DNA of 34,054 bases from Bacillus sp. FJAT-27245 (GTDB lineage Bacteria; Bacillota; Bacilli; Bacillales; Cytobacillaceae): contig NZ_LIGI01000001.1 in the NCBI RefSeq assembly GCF_001273955.1, forward strand, positions 3,448,482 through 3,482,535, given 5' to 3'. Below the pieces are notes generated by a model. It was not told where the DNA came from and searched no databases. It saw nothing but the letters and a program-made list of their open reading frames with translations. Both the position numbers and the translations under genes were made by a program. Shown piece after piece: positions 10,553-17,102 of the stretch (position 1 is its first letter; the number at the start of each line of letters is the position of its first letter).

Positions 10553-10583
10553 AAAAAGCCGCCCGCGAAAACGGACGGCTTTC
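10553..10583. terminator. bidirectional terminator between the small gene and comK-like gene
   Basis: GCCGCCCG (10558-10565), six-base loop, CGGACGGC (10572-10579), seven of eight pairs, with A5 before and TTTCT after. On the minus strand the stem runs into TTTTTG, so it can end the comK-like transcript; on the plus strand it can end the 10242 gene. Confidence 0.7.
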
Positions 10584-10767
10584 TCAAACTCATATTCTAT
10601 ACAAATCACCATGATCGCCAGCTAAACTGCTCACCAACTCAAAATCGATCAAGCCAGTTGCCAATATCGTTCTGTCCTGCAACCAAACACTTCCTCAACA
10701 ACTCAAATGAACTACAAGTGCCACCCTTTTATACCTCCATCTTTTACGCCCCTGCCGCTCCACTACC

Positions 10768-11343
10768 TCAGTCCTCTTCCTCCTCTTCCTCCTCATCATC
10801 CTTCACCCGATACACCCCTTTTTCCTCAACAATCGTCAACCCCGGCTTCTGCTCAAGGCAAAAACTGAGCGGCTGCTGCGCATTCCGGGTAACCAGCTCC
10901 CTCAGTCGCCGCGCCTTGTCCATTTTCCCAATAAACAAACTCTCCTTAATCTCCAAATCAATCTGATGCCCAAAACTCGTAAAAACCCGAGTCCCATTTT
11001 TAGCCAACCGGTCCGTCCCCTGAATATGCATCAACGACAGCCAAAAACAATCCGGCCGATCATAAGCCTTCGTCGGCAACATGAAAATCCCAAGCGGCGC
11101 ATTAATCGTAAGCGGCAGCATTTTGCAGCCCTTCCCAAGCAACTGCTTCGACCCCGAAACCGCACCATCCCTGCAAAACCCCAAACTCTTCAACGTAGCA
11201 TCAATAATCACCCGCGGCGGCTGCCCCACCACCAACTGCTTCTCACCATCCAACACATACGCCCCTTTATCCCCGTCCCCATAAAACCCACCGCGAAGCC
11301 CAACTGTATTCACATTAATCATATACCTCGACCAAATAACCAC
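10768..11343 (-). CDS. ComK-family protein (competence transcription factor homologue), divergent
   Basis: Resembles ComK, the master activator of competence in Bacillus, which binds AT-rich K-boxes. Matches in order: YMINVNTVGL at the N-terminus (ComK: YEVNGATIAVL), SLGFCRDGAVSGSKQLLG (ComK: CRFFGSSYAGRKAG), LTINAPLGIFMLPTKAYDRPDCFWLSLMHI (ComK: SHKPPIMV...IFLFPTLSSTRPQCGWISHVHV), then TRVFTSFGHQIDLEI and AR-R-LR. The length of 191 residues is close to B. subtilis ComK (192). It is divergent, and ends in DDEEEEEEED, an acidic tail not usual in ComK. Start uncertain: ATG 11367 has no ribosome binding site, GTG 11343 follows GGGGGA, and ATG 11322 has GAGGT only 2 nt away. It may be a ComK paralogue rather than the competence master. 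Confidence 0.78.
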   Translation of the reverse strand: MVIWSRYMINVNTVGLRGGFYGDGDKGAYVLDGEKQLVVGQPPRVIIDATLKSLGFCRDGAVSGSKQLLGKGCKMLPLTINAPLGIFMLPTKAYDRPDCFWLSLMHIQGTDRLAKNGTRVFTSFGHQIDLEIKESLFIGKMDKARRLRELVTRNAQQPLSFCLEQKPGLTIVEEKGVYRVKDDEEEEEEED

Positions 11344-11383
11344 TGGAATCCCCCAATTCGGTTGCATTTTTTTCCAAAAGGGG

Positions 11384-11460
11384 TATACTAACTAATAGTT
11401 GGCATACCCAACTGCACAACACCTCGGGACCGTCTGCCACGACACACTCCCGGGGTTTTG
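11384..11460 (+). ncRNA. candidate small RNA or antisense terminator upstream of the comK-like gene
   Basis: Plus strand: TATACT (11384-11389) could be a -10, with weak TTGCAT 16 nt upstream. A hairpin GTTGG-CATAC-CCAAC lies at 11398-11412. A second stem, CCTCGGGA with TCCCGGGG (11422-11429 / 11448-11455, one G-U pair, 18-nt loop), is followed by TTTTGTTCT. No open reading frame lies between. It could be a short RNA of about 65 nt or the end of an antisense transcript over the comK-like gene. Confidence 0.35.
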
Positions 11461-12069
11461 TTCTATCTACTGACGCCATAAACACCACCTCCAAAACATT
11501 TTTCCAAAAAAGCAAAAAGACATCAAAAAAACCAACGAAATGCCCTACTGTCCAAAATGGAAAAGGAACGATTTGCCGTTTCATGATGTCTACTATGGTT
11601 AGTCGGAACCAGACCTGCTGTCAGTGGATCGGAGTATTCCCGGTTCCATCGAATCAAAGTCAAAGATGCAATCGGCCTCAGCCAGGAGAGTTATCGCGCC
11701 TTCACGGAACAGAAGAACAAGCGCAACGCACCCCTCCTTCCCCCCATAGTATGAACCAAATCTTTTGACAAGTAAATCCCATTTCTTCCTTATTCTTCTT
11801 AATTTCAACTCCCCTAAAAAAGCCCCAATCCCCCAAATAGCAACCAACTATTGCCAATAATCCATTATATCTGTATACTATTATCACCATTCACCAAAAA
11901 AGCCCATTCCACAATAAATTAAGACACCCCTATACGCCCAAATCACCCACAACCCCGTTAAAAAGTACAAACAATAATTTTTATAGAACAAATCACAAAT
12001 TTTTACAAATTCATGGCAATTTCACAAAAATTTCACTCTGCACATTTTTTTGTTGAAAAAAGGGCCCAC
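11461..12069. other. gene-free stretch, possible decayed coding remnant
   Basis: No supported gene. The first part (about 11540-11760) is richer in GC and has a plus-strand frame without start reading VGTRPAVSGSEYSRFHRIK then DAIGLSQESYRAFTEQKNKRN (about 11602-11733), which looks protein-like and may be a remnant. The rest (11770-12069) is AT-rich with A and C runs and shows nothing recognisable. Confidence 0.4.
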
Positions 12070-13338
12070 TCACCGCTTCACCACAGCAATCTCCCTGGCC
12101 ACGTACGCCCAATTTTGCGGAGCGGAGAGGCCGACCTGCCAATACGTTGCCCCCGCCAAATTGTACTCGTCAATCAATTCGTATTTTTTCACATAGCTCC
12201 GAATGTCCTCAAACCAAACAATATGCTCCTCCGTCCCACTCCGGTACACATACCATGGGGACTGTGCCGCCGCATCAAATAAAATTGACCGACCCAGCGA
12301 AATCGCCTGATTCTGCGCCGCCAGCACCGACAATCCCCTGGTAGCATTCGTCGGCGCCACCTTGTCGTAACCATACAGCGGCATCGCCATCACCAGCTTA
12401 CGCGGACTCACCAGCCGAACCGCATACGCCACCACCCGCTCCACCCAATCAATCGGAGAAACCGCATCAGGCGGGCCGCCCGGATACCCATAATCAATCG
12501 TCATTACTGCCATCAAATCGGCAACATCCCCAATTGCCGCATAATCATACGCCCCGACAATCCGATTCGCCGGCAAATCCTCCGTCTTCGCATGCACATT
12601 CACATGCAAAAGAAGCCAGCCCAATCGCTTCTTCAACTCCCGCAAGAACAGGGAAAAATCATTCCGCCTCGCCGGAGGGATGAACTCCAGATCAAGGCTC
12701 ACGCCTCCAAACCCGCGGCTCGACGCCAGATTCACAATACTCGCCACCAAATTTTCCCTAAACGCTGAATTTCCAAGCACACTCCCCGCCAGCTCCGCAC
12801 TGAAACCACTCGACGTCATATTCCGAATCATCAACAACGGCACAATCCTTTCCTGCTTGCACTTCGCGACAATCGCCGAATCATCCCTCTCGGCAAAAGC
12901 ATACCCCTGGGCCGTAATCGAATAATTCACAACCGCTACATACGTCAACTGCCCAGCCAGCTGGTCGATTATCCCCAAATCCGCCGCACCCCCGGACGGC
13001 ACCAGGAAACCAACCGTCCGGATCGCCAACTTAACCGGGGAAGGCACAACAAGAACCTGGCCAATCCGAAGCCGATTCACATCAAGCCCCGGATTCGCCC
13101 CCGCAATCGCCGAAACCGTCGTCCCAAAAAACCGCGCGATTTTCCAAAGAACATCCCCAGCCCGAACCCGATAAACCCGCGCCCCCATACCCCCATCCGG
13201 AATATAAAGCGCCAGCCCCGGCACAATCACCGACGCAGACGCCAGCCCATTCACCGCCACAATCGACTCAACCGAAACACCGTACTTCCTCGCAATCCGC
13301 CACAAAACCTCCCCAGCCCCAACAACATGCACCCCCAA
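12070..13338 (-). CDS. LysM-GH18 spore cell-wall hydrolase, YdhD/YaaH (SleL) type
   Basis: A 422-residue protein with two N-terminal LysM domains (residues about 3-47 and 55-98) and a glycoside hydrolase family 18 barrel (about 108-415). The catalytic strand is GFGGVSLDLEFIPP, with E218 as acid/base. RNMTSSGFS, MPLYGYDK and IVWFEDIRSYVKKYELI are other landmarks shared with B. subtilis YdhD and YaaH/SleL, which act on spore cortex peptidoglycan. No signal peptide is seen, as usual for these spore proteins made in the mother cell. The start is TTG with GGAGGTG 5 nt upstream. CATATGAT at 13358-13365 (minus strand) resembles a sporulation sigma-E/K -10, weak evidence only. Monocistronic. Confidence 0.92.
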   Translation of the reverse strand: MGVHVVGAGEVLWRIARKYGVSVESIVAVNGLASASVIVPGLALYIPDGGMGARVYRVRAGDVLWKIARFFGTTVSAIAGANPGLDVNRLRIGQVLVVPSPVKLAIRTVGFLVPSGGAADLGIIDQLAGQLTYVAVVNYSITAQGYAFAERDDSAIVAKCKQERIVPLLMIRNMTSSGFSAELAGSVLGNSAFRENLVASIVNLASSRGFGGVSLDLEFIPPARRNDFSLFLRELKKRLGWLLLHVNVHAKTEDLPANRIVGAYDYAAIGDVADLMAVMTIDYGYPGGPPDAVSPIDWVERVVAYAVRLVSPRKLVMAMPLYGYDKVAPTNATRGLSVLAAQNQAISLGRSILFDAAAQSPWYVYRSGTEEHIVWFEDIRSYVKKYELIDEYNLAGATYWQVGLSAPQNWAYVAREIAVVKR

Positions 13339-13529
13339 CCCCTCACCTCCCTCACACCATCATATGAACAAACCCGCCAGAACCAACCCCACTTTTCGAA
13401 AAATCGGCCCATACCACAAGCCCCGCCCCAACCATCCAGCCATTAACTACACCCTGGCCACCTTCCACCCCTCAAAAAACCGCGGCCGCTTCCCCCCCAC
13501 ATAAACAGCGACCGCCCACCCTCAGTGAG

Positions 13530-13601
13530 TTTGGTGTCTAAAGACGCTTGATGTTTGGACAGGTAAGTGAATTTACAAGGCGGGGCTGTCCAAGGCTACG
13601 C
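13530..13601. repeat. degenerate solo copy of the 52-nt repeat
   Basis: From 13554, TTTGGACAGGTAAGTGAATT and then GGCGGGGCTGTCCAA match the 52-nt unit of the 26902 array over 40 positions with a few changes. The preceding GTCTAAAGACGCTTGATG matches the tail of a unit (TGTCCAAAGACGCCCAATG), so this is an internally deleted remnant of about 1.4 units. It lies in the 340-nt gap between the GH18 gene and the orphan-gene island; the rest of that gap (13339-13529, 13602-13679) shows no gene. Confidence 0.75.
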
Positions 13602-13679
13602 TCAATTCGCCCAAATTCACATAGTAAATCACAGGGTTTGAAATAATGATTGGATGCTGTGTGATTTAGTGAGAGAAAA

Positions 13680-13838
13680 ATGAACCAAACAATAAATTAT
13701 TGGATATATATGTTAAAATATTTTGTGGATATGAAGGAGTTTGTGAAAAGATGCACTCATGTGAACGGACAGGTTAGCGGATTTGGACTTAGAGACGGAC
13801 TCTTTCAGAATAGTAACGAGATAATAGGAGGTTGGTAA
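13680..13838 (+). CDS. possible small ORF coupled to the YrdB-like gene
   Basis: An open frame of 52 residues starting MNQTINYWIYMLKYFVDMKE and ending NEIIGGW. Its TAA overlaps the ATG of the next gene as TAATG, a typical translational-coupling arrangement. The ribosome binding site (GTGAGAG before AAAAATG) is weak and no family is recognised. It may be a genuine leader gene of the island or a chance frame. Confidence 0.3.
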   Translation: MNQTINYWIYMLKYFVDMKEFVKRCTHVNGQVSGFGLRDGLFQNSNEIIGGW

Positions 13839-14152
13839 TGATACTACTTATAATGGCAAGTAGATTTATTTGCGAAATAGTAGCTCTCATCATTTTCGGT
13901 ACCTGGGGGTTTCAGCAAGGGAAAATGATTGGAGCGATTGGAATTCCCTTAGTGGTAGCGATCACTTGGGCTATGTTGGGCTCTCCAAATGCACCTTATA
14001 AGCTTGAAGGCTTTTACGGTTTTACTTTAGAGCTAATCCTGTTTTCAGCAGCAAGCTATATCCTATATAGTCTCGGACATACGCATTTAGCTTTAATATA
14101 TGGCATCATAGCTTTTGGAATATCGATACTTATTTATTTTATGAATATATAG
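13838..14152 (+). CDS. YrdB/DUF2568-family membrane protein
   Basis: A 104-residue integral membrane protein with four predicted helices. The pattern RFICEIVALIIFGTWGFQQG, followed by IPLVVAITWAMLGSPNAPYKLEG and LELILFSAASYILY, is that of the YrdB/DUF2568 family (function unknown, common in bacilli and actinobacteria). The ATG at 13838 follows TAGGAGG by 6 nt; an in-frame TTG at 13832 overlaps that site. It is the first well supported gene of the AT-rich plus-strand island and is followed 42 nt later by another small membrane protein without an intervening repeat module. Confidence 0.8.
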   Translation: MILLIMASRFICEIVALIIFGTWGFQQGKMIGAIGIPLVVAITWAMLGSPNAPYKLEGFYGFTLELILFSAASYILYSLGHTHLALIYGIIAFGISILIYFMNI

Positions 14153-14194
14153 TAAAAGTGGCCTTTTAAACGATATTTAGGTAGGTGAGATTAT

Positions 14195-14395
14195 ATGTCA
14201 ACATCCAGTAGAATCTTCTTCTTAACTATAATTGCAAGTGTATTTCTATTTTTCATATTTAATTCCATATTTAAAGGTGGGGGCAATCCAGCAGAGGAAG
14301 CCGTTTACACGATTGGAACAGTAATTATTCTTCTACTATCGTTTTTAATTTCACAAATGTATTATTTAATAACTTTAATTCAGAAGAAAGCGTGA
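14195..14395 (+). CDS. small two-helix membrane protein, unknown
   Basis: A 66-residue protein with two hydrophobic segments: FFLTIIASVFLFFIF (about 7-21) and YTIGTVIILLLSFLISQMYYLITLI (about 38-62), joined by a short polar loop KGGGNPAEEA. No family recognised. AGGTGAG lies before the ATG. It ends 12 nt before the first conserved intergenic module (14408), so it and the YrdB-like gene form one unit. Confidence 0.6.
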   Translation: MSTSSRIFFLTIIASVFLFFIFNSIFKGGGNPAEEAVYTIGTVIILLLSFLISQMYYLITLIQKKA

Positions 14396-14407
14396 TAGCT
14401 TTTATCA

Positions 14408-14477
14408 AACGGGCGCGTAGTCCAGGAAGGATTTTCGCCCTTTTTTATTGAATCCTTTATTAAATAAACGTGGCAGG
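14408..14477 (+). repeat. conserved cassette module R1 (terminator-containing)
   Basis: Starts AACGGGCGC, hairpin GGGCG...TCC-AGGAA-GGA...CGCCC, then TTTTTTATTGAATCCTTTAT and ends AAACGTGGCAGG. It shares this order with modules at 15180, 15766 and 16389. The hairpin plus T run should end transcription of the preceding gene; conservation continues for about 35 nt beyond what a terminator needs. Confidence 0.75.
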
Positions 14478-14552
14478 AATATTGAAGAAGGATTCGGTAG
14501 CAGTGCTTATAAACCATTTTAAATTTCAACTGCAAAAAGGAGACTATATAAG

Positions 14553-15152
14553 GTGAACTCGAAAAAAAGTGGAAAAATAAGCCTGAGCAAACTTAATGCT
14601 TTACTAATCCTATCTGCTATCCTGATTTTTCATACTGTTTGGCATTATCAAGACATTAGAGTATGGTTTCATTCAGTAACTTCAGCAGGTGAAAAATATA
14701 AAAGTCTTCAACAGATAAGTGATGATTTAAATGTAGTGTATGAAGGCAGATATAAAATACAAACAGTTGAAGAATTTACTCTCAATCAAGACTACTTAAA
14801 TACATTACTTTTAGAAGATAAAAGGATCTTGCTACCTTATTCCCAAACAGGGGAGAATAAATTAATTCAGATTACTTTTACTGATACTAATTGGGTAAAT
14901 GACATTAATTCCAGATCTAAAGAAGTCGTAACACGTGAAGCAGTTAGCATGCTGTATTTTTTAAGCCAAAGAGAATTGATGAACAATATTGTGGTGGTGG
15001 AATTTGTCTATAAACCGAACTTTGGACCTTTCACTTTGGTAGGGATAGAAAATATAATTATTCCAATAGATGAGTTTGAAAAAGAACTGTATAAAAATAA
15101 AGGAAATTCAATTGAGGAAACTTTAACGAAAATAATTTTGCATTATTACTGA
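14553..15152 (+). CDS. membrane-anchored orphan protein
   Basis: A 199-residue protein starting GTG with AAGGAG 10 nt upstream. An N-terminal basic stretch (MNSKKSGKISLSK) leads into one transmembrane helix (LNALLILSAILIFHTVWHY, about 14-32), then an extracytoplasmic domain of mixed alpha/beta character with no recognised family. The single anchor with N-in topology fits a cell-surface or immunity-type protein, but nothing specific supports that. It sits alone between modules R1 and R2, AT-rich compared with the genes outside the island. Confidence 0.65.
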   Translation: MNSKKSGKISLSKLNALLILSAILIFHTVWHYQDIRVWFHSVTSAGEKYKSLQQISDDLNVVYEGRYKIQTVEEFTLNQDYLNTLLLEDKRILLPYSQTGENKLIQITFTDTNWVNDINSRSKEVVTREAVSMLYFLSQRELMNNIVVVEFVYKPNFGPFTLVGIENIIIPIDEFEKELYKNKGNSIEETLTKIILHYY

Positions 15153-15179
15153 TTTTTTTTAATGAGTACCATGTTGAAT

Positions 15180-15296
15180 AACGAGCAGGATTCCAGTAAT
15201 TAACCTGATTTCCGAACAAATGCACTTAAACATACGGGCAGGTTCGTTAACAAAGGATTACTGGGCAATCCTGTTTTTTTATTGAGCTAACGTGGC
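15180..15296 (+). repeat. conserved cassette module R2 (long-loop variant)
   Basis: Starts AACGAGCAGGATTCCAGTAAT and ends ATTACTGGGCAATCCTG, T7, ATTGAGC and TAACGTGGC. The two outer arms pair (CAGGATT..CCAGTAAT with ATTACTGG..AATCCTG, 2-nt bulge), enclosing a loop of about 56 nt. Other modules have a short loop, so R2 looks like an expanded form with the same outer ends. Confidence 0.65.
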
Positions 15297-15365
15297 TGTT
15301 TGGTAATAGAAGGAATAAATCAATAAATGAAGAATAAATGGATTTACTTTGAAAGGGTGAAATTT

Positions 15366-15704
15366 ATGAGTAATTTGTACAGTAAGACAAAATGTTCTAT
15401 TCATTTAAAAAGAAAATCACAATTTGCTAATAAGCTAAGAAAGTTCAAAATATATTTAAACAATAAATATGTAGGTGTCATTAGGGATGAAGAAGAAATA
15501 ATTTTACCAGTTGAACAAGGAAAGAATCAGAATTATTTAAAGGTCGATTGGAATAAAAGCGAGATATACGAATTTGACATAAATGCAGGGGAAATTATTC
15601 ATCTACTATGTGGGTCTCCATTTAAAGGAATGAAACTACTAATTCCAATTATACCTTTGTTCCTAGATAAACAATTGTTCATTAAACAAGTATCGTCATC
15701 TTAA
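15366..15704 (+). CDS. orphan protein, unknown
   Basis: A 112-residue protein from the ATG at 15366, which has AAAGGGTG 7 nt upstream; an ATG at 15327 would add 13 residues but has a poorer site. N-terminus very basic (KTKCSIHLKRKSQFANKLRKFK), then a beta-rich stretch FKIYLNNKYVGVIRDEEEIILPVEQGKN that resembles the shape of small PEGA-like or DUF2846-like beta domains, and a hydrophobic C-terminal segment GMKLLIPIIPLFL (about 91-103). No family assigned. It lies between modules R2 and R3. Confidence 0.55.
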   Translation: MSNLYSKTKCSIHLKRKSQFANKLRKFKIYLNNKYVGVIRDEEEIILPVEQGKNQNYLKVDWNKSEIYEFDINAGEIIHLLCGSPFKGMKLLIPIIPLFLDKQLFIKQVSSS

Positions 15705-15765
15705 ATTAATCTCCGTGAAATAGGGAGAACACTTCTTCTATTATGTGAAGAATTACACTTAAAGT

Positions 15766-15834
15766 AACGAGGGCTTTGATCCGAGAAGGATTAAGGCACC
15801 TTTTGTTGAATTCCTTATTTTGAACAACGTGGCA
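15766..15834 (+). repeat. conserved cassette module R3
   Basis: AACGAGGGC, stem CTTTGATCC / GGATTAAGG (two G-U pairs, GAGAA loop), CACCTTTTGTTGAATTCCTT and terminal AACGTGGCA. Same order and length (69 nt) as R1 and R4. Confidence 0.75.
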
Positions 15835-15881
15835 AATTAGCCTTACAAGAAACGAGAACTTTTACATATTGGGGTGGTTAA

Positions 15882-16370
15882 ATGAAGTTAGTTGGAAAAT
15901 CGCCGCATTTCACAATTCAAAAATTCGAACTGGGAACAGAAGAAACAGCAAAGTTTATATACAATTTCCTTGAAAATGGCGACCTCATTTTGTTCCCTTA
16001 TTTTGAAGTGAATTTAAAATGGGAAGAAGAAGAATGGAAGTCATTTATTATAAACAGAACTGTATTTAAAAGTGACTACTGGTCATTTGGTGGTTCATAC
16101 CATAATAATGTTTCCTGGATTAATCCAAGCAATCCGCAAGAATTAATAAGGATAATAAAAAAGGAAGGATTCAATTTTATTCTTTATGTGATCTCATCTT
16201 TTGACAAGGATATTGAAAATCATAAATTTGAGATTCGTGTGGCAGAACACACTGTTGACGACGAAAACATTGAGAACGAGGAATTTGTGGCAATGTTCAT
16301 TAATGAAAACAATGAAGGAAACTTCGAGGAAAAAGTATTGCCTTCATTGAGAAAAAATTATACGTTGTAG
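15882..16370 (+). CDS. orphan acidic protein, unknown
   Basis: A 162-residue soluble, acidic protein without signal peptide or membrane segment. Notable stretches: ENGDLILFPYFEVNLKWEEEEW near 31-52 and IENHKFEIRVAEHTVDDENI near 110-130. No family recognised; single-domain, tryptophan-rich acidic proteins of this size are often antitoxin- or immunity-like, which is only a guess here. GGGGTGG precedes the ATG. Flanked by modules R3 (47 nt upstream) and R4 (18 nt downstream). Confidence 0.6.
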   Translation: MKLVGKSPHFTIQKFELGTEETAKFIYNFLENGDLILFPYFEVNLKWEEEEWKSFIINRTVFKSDYWSFGGSYHNNVSWINPSNPQELIRIIKKEGFNFILYVISSFDKDIENHKFEIRVAEHTVDDENIENEEFVAMFINENNEGNFEEKVLPSLRKNYTL

Positions 16371-16388
16371 GATAAAGGCAAGGTTACT

Positions 16389-16459
16389 AACAGGGGTATT
16401 AATCCAGGAAGGATAAAAGCCCTTTTTTATTGAAGTTTTTATTGTACAAACGGTGCAGG
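16389..16459 (+). repeat. conserved cassette module R4
   Basis: AACAGGGGTATTAATCC, loop AGGAA, GGATAAAAGCCC, then TTTTTTATTGAAGTTTTTAT and terminal AAACGGTGCAGG. 71 nt, near-identical order to R1. It lies 18 nt after the preceding stop and 43 nt before the next start. Confidence 0.75.
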
Positions 16460-16502
16460 GAGGTTTGTTTAATAAACACTTATTACAAAAGGAGGTTAAT
16501 TT

Positions 16503-16895
16503 TTGATTTATTTAGAAAAAGAACACGTTTTAAGATTAAAGGAATTAGGGTTTAAACCTCCATACGATAATGGAGAAACATATGCTTATCAATTTTATAA
16601 CTATCGAGGGGAAGAATGGTCTATCGGTGGAAAAATTACTGGTGAAGAAACAATCCTTGCACCCCAAGAAGTTTATAGAGATGGTATTAGACTATTTAAT
16701 ATAGAAGAAATATTCGATTGGATACACTTTGAGGGACTTGGAATGAGACTACATAAAAACATCAATTCAGGGTATAAATTCATCATATTCGATGAAGATG
16801 GAAAAGAATATAAAGGAAATGGCGGCGACCTTCATCACGCTGTATTTAATTCCACAGAAAAATACTTAATAACAAAAAATTTACAAAATAAATAA
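16503..16895 (+). CDS. orphan protein, unknown
   Basis: A 130-residue soluble protein starting at TTG with a perfect AAGGAGG 7 nt upstream (16489-16495). Begins MIYLEKEHVLRLKELGFKPP and has paired aromatic strands (YAYQFYNYRGEEW near 26-38, EIFDWIHFEGLGMRL near 68-82). No family recognised. It is the last gene of the plus-strand island, between module R4 and a different hairpin element at 16912. Confidence 0.6.
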   Translation: MIYLEKEHVLRLKELGFKPPYDNGETYAYQFYNYRGEEWSIGGKITGEETILAPQEVYRDGIRLFNIEEIFDWIHFEGLGMRLHKNINSGYKFIIFDEDGKEYKGNGGDLHHAVFNSTEKYLITKNLQNK

Positions 16896-16911
16896 TATAA
16901 GCAATTAAACA

Positions 16912-16978
16912 AACGGGTGCTTTAGTTGAGCAACGCACTACTATAAAGAAAGCTCGAAGCATAATGGCTTCAAGCTTT
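16912..16978. terminator. module-like start (AACGGGTGC) and bidirectional terminator hairpin
   Basis: AACGGGTGC (16912-16920) resembles the left end of R1 but continues differently: GTGC..GTTG-AG-CAACGCAC, then a 12-nt stem AAAGCTCGAAGC / GCTTCAAGCTTT (16949-16960 / 16967-16978, one mismatch on plus, G-U on minus). It can end both the orphan gene and the convergent peptide-transport operon. Confidence 0.6.
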
Positions 16979-16985
16979 GTTGTGT

Positions 16986-17057
16986 GCTAATTTTACTGCT
17001 AATGTGTCGGCTAATTCAACTGCTAATAACCGTGCGAAAAGCACTGCTAATTCAAAT
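16986..17057. repeat. 12-nt tandem repeat, six units
   Basis: GCTAAT recurs at 16986, 16998, 17010, 17022 and 17046, always a multiple of 12 nt apart; consensus GCTAATTCAACT, with the unit at 17034 degenerate. In the plus frame it would read Ala-Asn-Ser-Thr repeats (ANFTANVSANSTANN) but no start with a ribosome binding site is present. It lies just past the end of the peptide-transporter operon. Confidence 0.75.
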
Positions 17058-17102
17058 TTTGTACTTCAAAACCGAACCCGTTAATCTTCGCACCATCTTT
17101 TT

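Noticed and set aside
11599-11847. 82-residue minus-strand frame in the gap after the comK-like gene
   Set aside because: No ribosome binding site, and the opposite-strand frame is equally protein-like; not enough to call a gene.
14408-16459. Classical integron attC sites
   Set aside because: Module ends are direct AACG repeats rather than the inverted RYYYAAC/GTTRRRY core sites, and no integron integrase is in the window.
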